DNA of 64,000 nt from Micromonospora zamorensis (GTDB lineage Bacteria > Actinomycetota > Actinomycetes > Mycobacteriales > Micromonosporaceae): contig NZ_LT607755.1 of assembly GCF_900090275.1 (NCBI RefSeq), forward strand, positions 4,960,001 to 5,024,000, given 5' to 3'. Shown in pieces: positions 15,977 to 24,930 of the stretch. The notes beneath the pieces are model-generated. The model saw only the letters and a program-made list of their open reading frames with translations. It was not told the origin of the DNA and did not search any database. The position numbers and the translations under genes were made by a program. Each line of letters begins with the position of its first letter. Positions within the stretch are counted from its first letter, which is position 1.

Positions 15977-17335
15977 CTAACTACGCGCAGCGGCGACATT
16001 GCCGAGCAGCAACGCCTCGGCGAGGCAGACCTTGGCGAACTCACCCAGGTGCAGACTCTCGTTCGGGCCGTGCGCGCGGGCGTGCGGGTCCTCCACACCG
16101 GTCACCAGGATCGCCGCATCCGGGAACATCTCCTGGAAGGTGGCGATGAACGGGATCGAACCGCCGATGCCGACGTCCACCGGGTCGGTGCCGTCCCAGG
16201 CAGCCCGGAAGGCCGACCGGGCGGCGTCGAACATCGGCCCGGACGCGTCGATCACGCACGGGTTGCCGTCGTGCTCCAGGCTGACGGTCACCTGGGCACC
16301 CCACGGAGCGTGCTTCTCCAGGTGCGCGCGAATCGCCGCGTACGCCCGCTTGGGGTCGTCACCGGGAGCGAGGCGGACGTTGAGCTTCGCCTTCGCGGCC
16401 GGGACCAGGGCGTTCGGCGCCTCGCTGGTGGACGGCGCGTCGATGCCGAGCACCGCCACCGCGGGCTTGGTCCAGAGCCGGTCGGTGATCCGGCCGGTGC
16501 CGATGAACTGGACGCCCTCGGCCAGCCCGGCCTCGTTCCGGATCCGGTCCTCGGGGTAGTCGACGGTGGCGCCCTCCCGGCCGACCAGCCCTTCCACCGC
16601 CACGTCACCGGCGTCGTCGTGCAGTGTCGACAACAGGCGGACCAGCGCGGTGAGCGCGTCCGGCACGGCACCGCCGAACATGCCGCTGTGCACCGCGTGG
16701 TCCAGCGTGCGCACCTCGACGAAACAGTTGACGACGCCGCGCAGCGAGGTGGTCAACGCCGGTACGCCGATGTCCCAGTTGCCGGAGTCAGCGATCACGA
16801 TGACGTCCGAGGTGATCTCGTCGCGGTGCTCGATCAGCAGCTGCTCCAGCGAGTCGGAGCCGTACTCCTCCTCGCCCTCGATGAAGAGCACCACACCGAC
16901 CGGCAGCGCGTCCCCGTACGCGCGCAGCGCCGCGACGTGCGCCATGATGCCGGCCTTGTCGTCAGCCGCGCCCCGGGCGTAGAGCCGGCCGTCGCGCTCC
17001 ACCGGCTCGAACGGGTCGGACTCCCACAGCGACCGGTCGCCGACCGGCTGCACGTCGTGGTGGGCGTAGAGCAGCACGGTGGGCGCACCGGGCGGGGCCG
17101 CCCGACGGCCGATCACCGCGGGCTGACCGCCGGAACGCACGATGTCGACGTCCAGGCCGCAGCCGCGCAGCAGTTCGGCGACCGCCTCGGCGGAACGTTC
17201 CACGTGTGAGTGGTCGAAGCCCTCGAAGGCGATGCCGGGGATGCGGACGAGACGTTCCAGGTCGGCGCGTACGCCGGGCATCTCCCGCTCGACGGCGGCC
17301 CGCACCTCGGACTCGGACATGATCGGTGAGGTCAT
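15977..17335 (-). CDS. M20-family dipeptidase
   Basis: A 452-residue cytosolic metallopeptidase. The metal-binding set is visible: LYAHHDVQPVG (His and Asp), GAADDKAGI (bridging Asp), EGEEEYGSDS (catalytic and metal Glu) and a later VTGVEDPHARAHGPNE His segment. Length and motifs fit the M20 dipeptidase/CNDP-like branch that hydrolyses di- or tripeptides. ATG 17335 is supported by TACGAT 7 nt upstream (17343-17348), a leaderless-type promoter; an ATG at 17344 is also in frame. It lies just after the M48 protease gene on the same strand. Substrate is unknown. Confidence 0.9.
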   Translation of the reverse strand: MTSPIMSESEVRAAVEREMPGVRADLERLVRIPGIAFEGFDHSHVERSAEAVAELLRGCGLDVDIVRSGGQPAVIGRRAAPPGAPTVLLYAHHDVQPVGDRSLWESDPFEPVERDGRLYARGAADDKAGIMAHVAALRAYGDALPVGVVLFIEGEEEYGSDSLEQLLIEHRDEITSDVIVIADSGNWDIGVPALTTSLRGVVNCFVEVRTLDHAVHSGMFGGAVPDALTALVRLLSTLHDDAGDVAVEGLVGREGATVDYPEDRIRNEAGLAEGVQFIGTGRITDRLWTKPAVAVLGIDAPSTSEAPNALVPAAKAKLNVRLAPGDDPKRAYAAIRAHLEKHAPWGAQVTVSLEHDGNPCVIDASGPMFDAARSAFRAAWDGTDPVDVGIGGSIPFIATFQEMFPDAAILVTGVEDPHARAHGPNESLHLGEFAKVCLAEALLLGNVAAARS

Positions 17336-17356
17336 GACCGGCATCGTATGCCGGCC

Positions 17357-18502
17357 TTACCCCGACGTGCTGGCCGAGCCCGTACCGTCACCGCCGCCCG
17401 CCGGCCCGGTGCCCGCCCGCGCGCCGGGTGCGGCCCGGCCGGCGCGCTGGGCGCGGCCGGCTGCCTCGGTGGCGGCGTCCATCCAGGAGCGGGCCCGACC
17501 GGCGGTGCCGCCGACCCACTCGCCGACGTCGCTGGCGCCGTCGCCGAGCCGGCGCAGCAACCCGACCAGCGGGTCGGTGGACCGGCTGAACTCCTCCCGG
17601 TACGACTCGGCAGCGGCCTTGATCTCCTCCGACACGCTGGTCGAGCTGTCGTCGTCGCGGCGCGGGTAGTCACCGGCCAGCACCCGCCCGTACGCCCCGG
17701 AGTCGATCCACTGGCGGAGCTGCGCCGCCCGGGCCACCGGGGCCGGATGGGTGCTCCACGCCGTCATCCTGATCTTGTGCAGGCTGTCGCGAAGGTCGCC
17801 GCCGCCGGCGTACTCGGCGGCCTGCTCCAGGAACGCGGCGGTGTCGATCTGGGACAGGTCACCGCCGCCCGCGAGCTTCATGAGCAGACGCAGCGCGGCG
17901 GCCGGGTCCTGCCCGGCGAGCAGACCGGCCCGGTCGGCGGACAACTCGGCCTTGCGCCACCACTCCAGCATCGCCGCGATGATCGCCCGCAGCGCGATCG
18001 CTCCCACCGGCAACCAGCTCAGGTTGGCCGCCCACCGGGTGAGGATCATGAGCATCGTCTTGTAGACCGCGTGCCCACTGCCCACGTGCCCCAGCTCGTG
18101 ACCGAGCAGGCAGCGCAGCTCGTCCTCGTCGAGGTGCTGCACGCAGGCGGAGTTGAGCACGATGAACGGCCGTTCCAGGCCCACGGCCTCGGCGCCCAAC
18201 CAGGGCGACTGGGTCACGTACAGCTCGGGCAGTTCCGCCACGTCGAGCGCCGCCGCGGCCTCGGCGTAGCGCTGCCACACCGCCGGGTACTGCCGGTGGT
18301 CGACCCGGATCCCCGAGGCGAGCACGGACAGCCGGAAACCCCGCTCGTTCCACATGCCGAAGAACGACCGCACCACGTCGTCGAACCCACGCAGCTCCCG
18401 CAGGGCGACCAGAGCGCCCCGGTCGGCCGGATGCTCCCAGGCCCGCGAGCTGATGCCGGTGAGGGTGATCCGGCGCCGCGCGGGCGTGTCCGTTGCCGAC
18501 AT
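17357..18502 (-). CDS. M48-family zinc metalloprotease
   Basis: A 381-residue HtpX/Ste24-like protease. Zinc motif HELGH occupies residues 135-139 (in LLGHELGHVGSGH), with the third ligand in AELSADRAGLL. A hydrophobic segment lies near residues 155-180 (LSWLPVGAIALRAIIAAML). Residues after about 310 form an Ala/Gly/Arg-rich low-complexity tail. ATG 18502 has GGGGG upstream at suitable spacing; the frame extends upstream without coding character. M48 proteases typically act in membrane or cell-envelope quality control. The dipeptidase starts about 20 bp downstream, so the two may share a transcript. Confidence 0.88.
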   Translation of the reverse strand: MSATDTPARRRITLTGISSRAWEHPADRGALVALRELRGFDDVVRSFFGMWNERGFRLSVLASGIRVDHRQYPAVWQRYAEAAAALDVAELPELYVTQSPWLGAEAVGLERPFIVLNSACVQHLDEDELRCLLGHELGHVGSGHAVYKTMLMILTRWAANLSWLPVGAIALRAIIAAMLEWWRKAELSADRAGLLAGQDPAAALRLLMKLAGGGDLSQIDTAAFLEQAAEYAGGGDLRDSLHKIRMTAWSTHPAPVARAAQLRQWIDSGAYGRVLAGDYPRRDDDSSTSVSEEIKAAAESYREEFSRSTDPLVGLLRRLGDGASDVGEWVGGTAGRARSWMDAATEAAGRAQRAGRAAPGARAGTGPAGGGDGTGSASTSG

Positions 18503-18632
18503 GATGAGTCCCCCGATCGCCGCGCCCTGGGTGCTTCGCGTCGTGCCGTTGGCCGCCGTCCCGCCCAGTGCCCTGCCGGTGGCGGCCCTCTCGCATCGTG
18601 CCGTAGCCGCTGGCGGACGTCCATGCCCCCGC

Positions 18633-19247
18633 TCAACCGATGCGAAGGTAGTACCGGTCCGAGTCGTGCGGCAGCGTCGGCGCGCCATCCACCAGCAGGT
18701 CCGCGTGGTCGGCCGTGTCGTCGGCCGCGAAGTGCGCCTGCTCACCGGCGTGCCAGCGACGCAGCTCGGGCAGGATCTCCGGCCCGTCCCGGGCGACCGC
18801 GCGCTCCAACCGCAACGAGGCAGGCGCGGTGACGAACACGGCCAGGGTCAGCTCCGGCCGGACGACCGCACGGGCCGCGGTGACCCCCTCCAACACCAGC
18901 ACCGGCGCGACCGGAACAGGAACCGGCCGAGGCAGGAAGCTCTGCCGCACCCAGCTGTAGCGCCGGTAGGCGCCGGGCCTCTCCTCCCGCAGCGGACCGA
19001 GCACCCCCTCGTCGAGTCGGGGCCAGAAGGTGACCTGGTCGTCCCAACCGTCGAGCAGGTCGTCGGTGTGCACGACGGGCGGCCGGCCGCCGGGCAGCGC
19101 CGCCAGGGCATCCGCGAGGCGCGCGGCGAACCGGCTCTTGCCCGCGCCACTCGGCCCGTCGACCGCGACCAGCCGGGTCCGCCCCAACCGCGCCGGGCCC
19201 GCGAGCACCCGACGGGCCAGTTCGGCGTACGCCTCGACCACTGCCAC
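18633..19247 (-). CDS. Uridine kinase-like P-loop kinase
   Basis: A 204-residue kinase with a clear Walker A in VAVDGPSGAGKSRFA, a VVHTDDLLDGWDDQ acidic block typical of nucleoside or phosphoribulokinase-like enzymes, and a VLVLEGVTAAR hydrophobic strand ending in a Walker B-like Glu. It probably phosphorylates a nucleoside or other small hydroxyl substrate with ATP; the substrate is not certain. GTG 19247 has AGGTCG about 7 nt upstream; an in-frame ATG at 19313 would add 22 low-complexity residues. Confidence 0.8.
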   Translation of the reverse strand: MAVVEAYAELARRVLAGPARLGRTRLVAVDGPSGAGKSRFAARLADALAALPGGRPPVVHTDDLLDGWDDQVTFWPRLDEGVLGPLREERPGAYRRYSWVRQSFLPRPVPVPVAPVLVLEGVTAARAVVRPELTLAVFVTAPASLRLERAVARDGPEILPELRRWHAGEQAHFAADDTADHADLLVDGAPTLPHDSDRYYLRIG

Positions 19248-19698
19248 TGACGACCTGCCAGTCCGACGACCGGCCGGTCCCCCGACGTCATCGGCCGTTC
19301 CGGTGATGTCCACGGCCCTCCGCTGCGGTGCCGGCCGGGTGGCCTCGGGACTCCGCGCGGCCTCGCAGTGTGGTGCCGGCCGTCCGGCCTCGGGGGTCAG
19401 CCCAGCCTCGCGTGGTGCATGACCGAAAGTATGCCGCCGGCGCCGCCCGCCCGGGTGATCGACTCCGATTCATTGAAATAGCGGTATCCCGGTCGACCGG
19501 ACACCACGATTTCCGCAAACCCGAGTGGATCACGCCGTATCAGCGGCCTGACCGGGCCGGCTGACACGTCCGACTGACCGCCCCTGGCCGGCCGTCGTCA
19601 CGTCCGGGGGAATTGGGGCGGCCACGGGTGACGGGCGGCCCGTTCGCCGCCCCGGGGTGCCACCGAATCGGCATCATCGGGTGGTGCTCCGAGATGTG
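19248..19698. other. Gene-free interval with a short direct repeat
   Basis: Between the divergent kinase and rhodanese genes I see no supported gene. Two imperfect copies of a 25-bp GTGCCGGCC...GGCCTCGGG block occur near 19326 and 19371. A lower-GC patch lies around 19455-19540. Promoters for both flanking genes must lie here. Confidence 0.5.
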
Positions 19699-20100
19699 AT
19701 GAGCCCCGGTATCGACGCCCTGCTCGAACAGGCCCGTGCCGGGCTGCACCGACTGACTCCGCAGCAGACCGTCGAGGCGGTCCGCGGCGGTGCGCTGCTG
19801 GTCGACACCCGCACCGATCTGCAACGCCGCGAACAGGGCGACCTGCCGGGCGCGGTCGTCATCGACCGTACCGTGCTGGAATGGCGGCTCGATCCGGCCA
19901 GCGCCTGGCGGATCCCGGAGGCCACCGGGTACGACCGGGAGATCGTGCTGGTGTGCCGACAGGGCTACAGCTCCAGCCTGGCCGCCGCCAGTTTGCAGAC
20001 CCTCGGGCTGCGTCGGGCCACCGACATGATCGGCGGCGTCGACGCCTGGCTCGCCGCCGGCCTCCCGACAACCGACCGCCCCGCCGACATCCGCCCCTAG
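19699..20100 (+). CDS. Single-domain rhodanese-like sulfurtransferase
   Basis: A 133-residue rhodanese fold. The active-site loop is VCRQGYSSS, with C86 as the persulfide-forming cysteine. The N-terminal LLVDTRTDLQRREQGDLPGAVVIDR is the usual CH2A-like segment, and IGGVDAWLAAGLPT the C-terminal signature. It likely transfers sulfane sulfur; the acceptor is unknown. ATG 19699 fits the family N-terminus; upstream in-frame GTG codons (19681, 19684) are alternatives. It converges on cobQ across a repeat-rich gap. Confidence 0.88.
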   Translation: MSPGIDALLEQARAGLHRLTPQQTVEAVRGGALLVDTRTDLQRREQGDLPGAVVIDRTVLEWRLDPASAWRIPEATGYDREIVLVCRQGYSSSLAAASLQTLGLRRATDMIGGVDAWLAAGLPTTDRPADIRP

Positions 20101-20164
20101 TCCTCCATCACCCCATCCAGGTGCACCACCGGGCGCCGCCGCGCGCTGCGCACCAGCCGCACGG

Positions 20165-20227
20165 CCCCGCCCCGCCCCGCCCCGCCCCGCCCCGCCCCGC
20201 CCCGCCCCGCCCTCGCCCTCGCCCTCG
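20165..20227. repeat. CCCCG pentanucleotide and CCCTCG hexanucleotide tandem repeats
   Basis: Nine perfect CCCCG units (20165-20209) are followed by three CCCTCG units (20210-20227). The minus strand therefore has nine consecutive GGGG runs separated by single C, a strong G-quadruplex candidate. It lies downstream of both convergent genes (rhodanese and cobQ). Confidence 0.9.
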
Positions 20228-20231
20228 CCCC

Positions 20232-20306
20232 GTCGATCATGGAGTTGTGGTGGGGGATGAAAGGGGTTGGTCGGAGCACAACGGGCACCACAAGTGCATG
20301 ATCGAC
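20232..20306. repeat. Intergenic inverted repeat, GATC element B
   Basis: Left arm 20232-20252 (beginning GTCGATCATG) and right arm 20286-20306 are complementary over 21 bp with two mismatches; the spacer is 33 bp. It is a second copy of the family seen at 4359-4434, in the same kind of site between convergent gene ends. G-rich sequence follows on the right and the CCCCG array on the left. Confidence 0.75.
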
Positions 20307-20350
20307 CACGGCCAGCGAGTCCACGGCGGACGGAGGTGGCGGCCGGGGGG

Positions 20351-21910
20351 CTAGTTCTGAGGCGGCGTGGTGGTTGGTGGGGGGCCGGGCGGGATGAAGG
20401 GGAGGCCCGCCGGTGGCCCGGTTTCGATGAGACGCCAGAGGGCGTCGGTGTCCAGGTGTTCCTCGACGAGGTCACCGAGCAGATCGAGCGAGCGTTCCCG
20501 GGCGGCGGCGAAGCTGGTGGCCGGTGCGACCCGGAAGCCGGTACGGCCGGCCAGGCGAGCCGTCTCGGTGAGGAACCACCGGCGGAACCCGTCGGACTCG
20601 AACGCCCCGTGCCAGTGCGTGCCGTGCACCGCACCGAGTACGGCTCCCTCGCCGACACCGTCGTCGCCGATCAGCAACGGGGCCAGGGTGGAGTCGGTGT
20701 GCGAGATGTACCCGTGGTGGATCTCGTAGCCGCGCACCGGAAGGCCACCGTGGGCGGTGCCCACCGACTGCCGGACGGTCTTGCGCGGATCGAACGTGAT
20801 CTCGATGGGTAGCAGGCCCAGCCCCGGCACGCTGCCCTGCCGGCTCTCCACCGGGTCATGGATGGCGCGGCCGAGCATCTGGAAACCGCCGCAGAGGCCG
20901 AGCAGTGGCTTGCCGGCCGCCACGTGTGCGGCAACCGCGTCGGCGAGGCCCGTTTCGCGCAGCCAGGCGAGGTCGGCGACGGTTGACTTGGAGCCGGGGA
21001 GGACGACCAGGTCGGCGGCGGCCAGCTCGGCTGGTTCGATGGTGAGGCGTACGCGGACACCCGGCTCGGTGGCCAGCGCCTCCACGTCGGTGGCATTGCT
21101 GATCCGGGGCAGGCGGACGACGGCCACGTCCAGCCATTCGGTGCCGTGCGGGGCGGCGGGGCGGCCGAGCACACGGCCGTAGGCGAGTGAGTCCTCCGCG
21201 TCGAGCCACAGGTCCAGTGCCCAGGGCAGCACCCCGTACGTGGGACGGCCGGTGACGTGACGCAGCATGTCCAGCCCCGGCTGGAGCAGCCCGAGGTCAC
21301 CTCGGAACTTGTTGATCACGAAGCCGGCGATCAGGGCCTGGTCGGCGGGGTCGAGCAGCGCCACGGTGCCGAACATGGAGGCGAAGACGCCACCCCGGTC
21401 GATGTCGCCGACCACGATGGTGGGCAGGTTGGCGTGCCGGGCCAGCCCCATGTTGACGTAGTCACCAGCCCGCAGGTTGATCTCGGCAGGGCTGCCGGCA
21501 CCCTCGCAGATCACCACGTCGTACGTCTCCCGCAGCTCGGCCAGCGCCGCGTACGCGGTCTCGGCGAGCCGGGGACGCAGGTGCCGGAAGGTGCCGGCGG
21601 TGATGGTGTCGACGGCCTCGCCGAGCAGCACCACCTGACTCGCCAGGTCACTGCCCGGCTTGAGCAGCACCGGGTTGAACCGCAGATCGGGCGCGAGCCC
21701 ACAGGCTGCGGCCTGCATGGCCTGGGCTCGTCCGATCTCGCCGCCACGCCCGTCCGGCCCGACGATCACCGCGGAGTTGTTCGACATGTTCTGCGCCTTG
21801 AACGGCGCCACCTTCACGCCCTGACGGTGCAGCCACCGGCAGATCCCGGCGGTGAGCACGCTCTTGCCGGCGTCGGAGGTCGTGCCGGCGACCAGCAGCC
21901 CGCCGCTCAC
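20351..21910 (-). CDS. cobQ: Cobyric acid synthase
   Basis: A 519-residue glutamine-dependent amidotransferase that amidates positions b, d, e and g of adenosylcobyrinate a,c-diamide. The N-terminal ATPase begins [11 protein letters not shown] and includes [14 protein letters not shown] and [12 protein letters not shown]. The C-terminal GATase has [12 protein letters not shown] with the intact nucleophile Cys340 and [12 protein letters not shown] with the catalytic His. The GTG start at 21910 overlaps the cobD stop (GTGA). The last about 25 residues are Pro-rich. Its intact Cys contrasts with the Gly in CobB of this same window. Confidence 0.95.
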   Translation of the reverse strand: MSGGLLVAGTTSDAGKSVLTAGICRWLHRQGVKVAPFKAQNMSNNSAVIVGPDGRGGEIGRAQAMQAAACGLAPDLRFNPVLLKPGSDLASQVVLLGEAVDTITAGTFRHLRPRLAETAYAALAELRETYDVVICEGAGSPAEINLRAGDYVNMGLARHANLPTIVVGDIDRGGVFASMFGTVALLDPADQALIAGFVINKFRGDLGLLQPGLDMLRHVTGRPTYGVLPWALDLWLDAEDSLAYGRVLGRPAAPHGTEWLDVAVVRLPRISNATDVEALATEPGVRVRLTIEPAELAAADLVVLPGSKSTVADLAWLRETGLADAVAAHVAAGKPLLGLCGGFQMLGRAIHDPVESRQGSVPGLGLLPIEITFDPRKTVRQSVGTAHGGLPVRGYEIHHGYISHTDSTLAPLLIGDDGVGEGAVLGAVHGTHWHGAFESDGFRRWFLTETARLAGRTGFRVAPATSFAAARERSLDLLGDLVEEHLDTDALWRLIETGPPAGLPFIPPGPPPTTTPPQN

Positions 21911-23040
21911 CGCCCGGCACCAACGATTCCGCCCGCTCCGACAGCCCCGCCCGCACGGACGGACCCGCCCGCGCCAACAGCCCGCAGCCTGCGCCCGCTG
22001 ACGGCGGCGAAGGGCCCGAGCCCACCCGCCAAGGCGACAAGCCCACGCCCACCGGTCACGACGGCCAACCCGCGCCGGCCCACGGCGCCGACCAGACGGC
22101 CGAGGGTCACCGGGTACGCGGCCGCCAACCCCACGGCCGCCAACCCGACAGCGCCGGAGATCCGGGCGGCACGCTTCAGGTGCCGCGCCTCGGGACGGGG
22201 GCCGTCGCCGAGGAACGGCCGCACCTCGGAGCGCCCGAAGTAGACGTTGCGGCCACCGAGGCGGACGCCGAGCGCGCCGGCCATGGCCGCCTCGCACTGG
22301 CCGGCGTTGGGGCTCGGGTGGTCGTTGCGGTCACGCCGCCACACCTGCCAGGCCCGTTGCCGATCCCCGTGGGCGACGGGCGCGACAGCGATGGTGAGCA
22401 GCCCGGTCAGCCGGGACGGCACCAGGTTGAGCACGTCGTCCAGCCGCGCGGCCGGAGTGCCGAACCGTGCGTAGCGCGCCGACCGGTGCCCGACCATCGC
22501 GTCGAGGGTGTTCGCCGCGCGGTAGCCCAGCAGCCCGGGCAGACCGGCGACCGCACCCCAGACCAGCGGGGCGACGACCGCGTCGGACGTGTTCTCGGCG
22601 ACCGATTCGACAGTGGCGCGGGCCAACTCGGACTCGCCCAGCGTCGACGGGTCCCGTCCGCAGAGGTGACCGAGACGTTGACGGGCTGCGGGAAGGTCAC
22701 CGGCGCGCAGCGTCCGACCCATGACCGTGGCCTCGTGCCGCAGCGTGCGACCGCCCAGGACGGTCCACGTGCTGGCGGCCACGAGCACCGCCCGGGTCAC
22801 CGGCCGGTGCCGGGTGGCCGCCGCGGCGACGGCCCCGAGCAGCACCGGCCCGCCCACGGCCAGCGCGGTGAACGCCACACCCGCCGTACGGTCCGGCCGG
22901 TAGAGGCGGCGCTCCAACGTTCCGGCGGCCTGACCGAAGCCGGCCACCGGATGCCACCGGCGCGGGTCACCGAGCAGCCTGTCGAGCGCGTACCCGGCCA
23001 GCAGCCCCACCGCGTTCGCCACCGGCGCTGTCCGTCGCAC
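21907..23040 (-). CDS. cobD: Adenosylcobinamide-phosphate synthase (CbiB/CobD)
   Basis: A 377-residue membrane protein that attaches the aminopropanol (or its phosphate) to adenosylcobyric acid. Family signatures include [15 protein letters not shown] near the N-terminus, [37 protein letters not shown], and [23 protein letters not shown]. Multiple hydrophobic helices are present. GTG 23040 is 8 nt after GGAGG, the best ribosome site; GTG 23049 is an alternative. Residues after about 325 form a Gly/Ala/Val repeat-like tail beyond the usual family end. Confidence 0.92.
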   Translation of the reverse strand: MRRTAPVANAVGLLAGYALDRLLGDPRRWHPVAGFGQAAGTLERRLYRPDRTAGVAFTALAVGGPVLLGAVAAAATRHRPVTRAVLVAASTWTVLGGRTLRHEATVMGRTLRAGDLPAARQRLGHLCGRDPSTLGESELARATVESVAENTSDAVVAPLVWGAVAGLPGLLGYRAANTLDAMVGHRSARYARFGTPAARLDDVLNLVPSRLTGLLTIAVAPVAHGDRQRAWQVWRRDRNDHPSPNAGQCEAAMAGALGVRLGGRNVYFGRSEVRPFLGDGPRPEARHLKRAARISGAVGLAAVGLAAAYPVTLGRLVGAVGRRGLAVVTGGRGLVALAGGLGPFAAVSGRRLRAVGAGGSVRAGGAVGAGGIVGAGR

Positions 23041-23337
23041 CCGCACCACCTCCGGCCGGCCAGCCTAGACGAGCAACCCGTGAACCAGCCCGGCCCACGG
23101 TGCTTCACCAGTGAAGGACGCTTCGTGGCACGCCAGGCGGGCCGGTCCTTCAGTTGTTGTCACGCGGGGTGACGACGCTGATCGCATCGCCACCCCGCCC
23201 CCGTCGTGCCGTTACGTCCGGTGCGGTGCTGCCGAAGCGGCGACCGACCAGCCGCCAAAGAGGCGGTGACGAGCGGCGTGGCGCCCGACCGGCACGGGAT
23301 CGTCAGGCGCCCGGCCCGCGAGGGCCGAACCGATGGG
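23041..23337. other. Gap between cobD and ssb with a weak hairpin
   Basis: No supported gene. GAAGGAC (23113-23119) and GTCCTTC (23145-23151) form a 7-bp inverted repeat with a 25-nt loop, possibly an ssb terminator or part of the cobD promoter region. The rest is GC-rich without a clear signal. Confidence 0.35.
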
Positions 23338-24093
23338 TCATGCCGGCTGCGGGACCCGGCCCCGGCCACGCCGTCCCCGACCGGACTGCGCGGGCTCCGG
23401 CTGACCCTCGTCCGGCACCGGCTCCAGCTCGTCGTCCAGGTCGGCGTTGTCCTCGTCTTCCTCGGGCGGGAGGGGCAGCTCGTCGTCGAGGTCGGGCAGG
23501 ACGTCGACCGGCCCCATCCGCCCGCCGCTCGGGACGAGATCACCATCCACCGGGCCGTCGGCGAACGGGCTGGTGCGCAGCGCGGCGTAGTCGGGCAGCT
23601 CGAAGTCGTCGTCCAACGGGCGGTCGTCGGGCAGCACGGGCGCCTGCCCGGCCGGGACCGGCTCGGTGGGCTCGCCGTGCACGCGGCTCTCGGCCTCCGC
23701 GTCCTCCACCGTGCTGGTCGTGACACTGGGCCGGTTACGCAGGAACCGGGCCCGCCCTCGGGACAGGTCGTGGCCGACGGCGACCGCCTCCAACTCGTAG
23801 AGGGTGCGGTGGTTGCCGGCGTCGTCGGTCCAGTCGCGGGTGTAGAGCCGCCCGCAGACCACCACCGGATCGCCGACCATGACCGATGCCGCCACGCCCT
23901 CGGCGAGCTTGCGCCAGCAGTTGACGCGGACGCGCAGTGAGTTGCCGTCGACCCACCGGCCGCTGTCGCGGTCGAGCCGTCGGGCGGTCGAGGCGACCTT
24001 GAAGTTGGCCACCAGGGTGTTGCTCTGGGTGGTACGCCGCCACTCGGGCGTTGTCAGCACATTGCCGACGATTGTCACGTAGGTGTCGAACAT
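23338..24093 (-). CDS. ssb: Single-stranded DNA-binding protein, long acidic-tail variant
   Basis: A 251-residue protein. Residues 1-115 are an SSB OB-fold (MFDTYVTIVGNVLTTPEW, LRVRVNCWRKLAEGVAAS, VVVCGRLYTRDW). Residues about 135-230 are strongly acidic and disordered. Unlike canonical housekeeping SSB, the C-terminus ends in a basic GRGRVPQPA stretch instead of a DDDIPF-like tip. It is therefore probably a second SSB (as in other actinomycetes with paralogues), with altered protein-protein contacts. ATG 24093 has GGAGGG 4 nt upstream. Two DnaA-box 9-mers lie about 100 bp upstream. Confidence 0.9.
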   Translation of the reverse strand: MFDTYVTIVGNVLTTPEWRRTTQSNTLVANFKVASTARRLDRDSGRWVDGNSLRVRVNCWRKLAEGVAASVMVGDPVVVCGRLYTRDWTDDAGNHRTLYELEAVAVGHDLSRGRARFLRNRPSVTTSTVEDAEAESRVHGEPTEPVPAGQAPVLPDDRPLDDDFELPDYAALRTSPFADGPVDGDLVPSGGRMGPVDVLPDLDDELPLPPEEDEDNADLDDELEPVPDEGQPEPAQSGRGRRGRGRVPQPA

Positions 24094-24189
24094 CGTCCCT
24101 CCAGGGGGATTGGGGCCTGCCAGCGCGAGTCGACTCGACAACGAGCCTGTGCGCTGAGGGCGGCCATCACCAGCGCCCCACCTCCGACC

Positions 24190-24217
24190 TGTGGACAACG
24201 AAGCCACCTGTGGACAA
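24190..24217 (-). promoter_or_regulatory. Two perfect DnaA-box 9-mers upstream of ssb
   Basis: TGTGGACAA occurs at 24190-24198 and 24209-24217, i.e. TTGTCCACA on the minus strand, the consensus DnaA box of high-GC actinomycetes. The copies are 19 bp apart in the same orientation within the shared ssb / HPF-like upstream region. This could be DnaA-responsive regulation or titration; it is too few boxes for an origin. Confidence 0.55.
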
Positions 24218-24351
24218 CGCCCTGATCACGCCCTGATGTGGTACGCCCGACCCGCCCGACTCGACGTCGGCGGTTTCCGGGGCTGCCCGAACTGGGTATG
24301 CACTTGATCAACGCACCACCGACAGCTCCACGTCGACGAGAGGTCAGCGCC

Positions 24352-24402
24352 ATGATGATCACCGAAATCGGCTCCGCAAACGTCTCCGAGGCGCAGCGAT
24401 GA
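24352..24402 (+). CDS. Possible 16-residue upstream ORF coupled to the HPF-like gene
   Basis: ATG 24352 has AGAGG about 7 nt upstream and encodes MMITEIGSANVSEAQR, ending with TGA overlapping the next ATG (ATGA at 24399-24402). Both the ribosome site and the overlap suggest translation, but the peptide has no known relatives that I can name. Confidence 0.4.
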   Translation: MMITEIGSANVSEAQR

Positions 24403-24839
24403 GCGCCGTGGCGAACCCGGCCACCGTTGCGGAGTGCCTGCGGGTGGGTGCCGGGTTCTCGCAGGGCGACCGCAACTGGATCGCCGAGCAGTTCGCCACC
24501 CTCGACGCCCGGTTGGCCAGTTTCCACGCCGACGCCACCGAGCTCGAGGTGTCGGTGAAGGACCGGGAGGCCCGCGGCCAGAAGGTCACCCTGGAGTGCT
24601 GGATCGCCGGCCGACAGAAGATCGTCACCACCTCCGGCGAGGAGGACCTGCACGCCGCGCTCAACGACGTCCGCGACGACCTGCGCCGCCGGCTCAACGA
24701 CGCCAAGACCCGCCAGGAGCCCCGGCACAACAAGCACCTGCGCGACGTCCCGCAGCCGCAGAGTGAGCTGGACCCCGCCGACGGCCAGGAGCAGCTGCCC
24801 GCCGCCGACCCGAGCCGCGCCGACGCGGAAACGGTCTGA
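24399..24839 (+). CDS. HPF/RaiA-like (S30AE) ribosome-binding protein, short form
   Basis: A 146-residue protein. Residues about 10-105 resemble the S30AE fold of hibernation-promoting factors (LASFHADATELEVSVKDRE, KVTLECWIAGRQKIVTTS, DLHAALNDVRDDLRRRLND). A charged linker and an acidic tail follow. Long actinobacterial HPF proteins carry a C-terminal dimerisation domain that is absent here, so it would act like a short HPF or YfiA-type factor, or on another RNA target. Its ATG overlaps the stop of a 16-codon ORF. Family assignment is from pattern similarity. Confidence 0.7.
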   Translation: MSAVANPATVAECLRVGAGFSQGDRNWIAEQFATLDARLASFHADATELEVSVKDREARGQKVTLECWIAGRQKIVTTSGEEDLHAALNDVRDDLRRRLNDAKTRQEPRHNKHLRDVPQPQSELDPADGQEQLPAADPSRADAETV

Positions 24840-24851
24840 CCCACGCCTCGT

Positions 24852-24930
24852 CCCCGCGATCCTGCACCTTCAGGGCCGCGCACGCAGCTCGCAGAGGCTG
24901 CGCCACGGCATCAGGAGCAGGATCGCGGGG
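24852..24930. repeat. Intergenic inverted repeat, GATC element D
   Basis: CCCCGCGATCCTGC (24852-24865) and GCAGGATCGCGGGG (24917-24930) are perfect 14-bp inverted copies with a 51-bp spacer. A third half-copy, CCAGGATCGCGGGGG, follows from 24935. It lies between the HPF-like gene and the hydrolase and may double as a terminator. Confidence 0.7.

Noticed and set aside
20165..20306. CRISPR-like array or insertion sequence
   Set aside because: The repeats are a simple CCCCG array and one palindrome. There are no spacers of similar length, no cas genes and no transposase.
20351..23040. Cobalamin riboswitch before the cob genes
   Set aside because: I looked upstream of cobD, cobC and cobB for the conserved B12-box and surrounding stems and did not see them. 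The intervals are too short or lack the motif.
24190..24217. Origin of replication
   Set aside because: Only two DnaA boxes occur here; chromosomal oriC has many and is flanked by dnaA and dnaN, which are absent.
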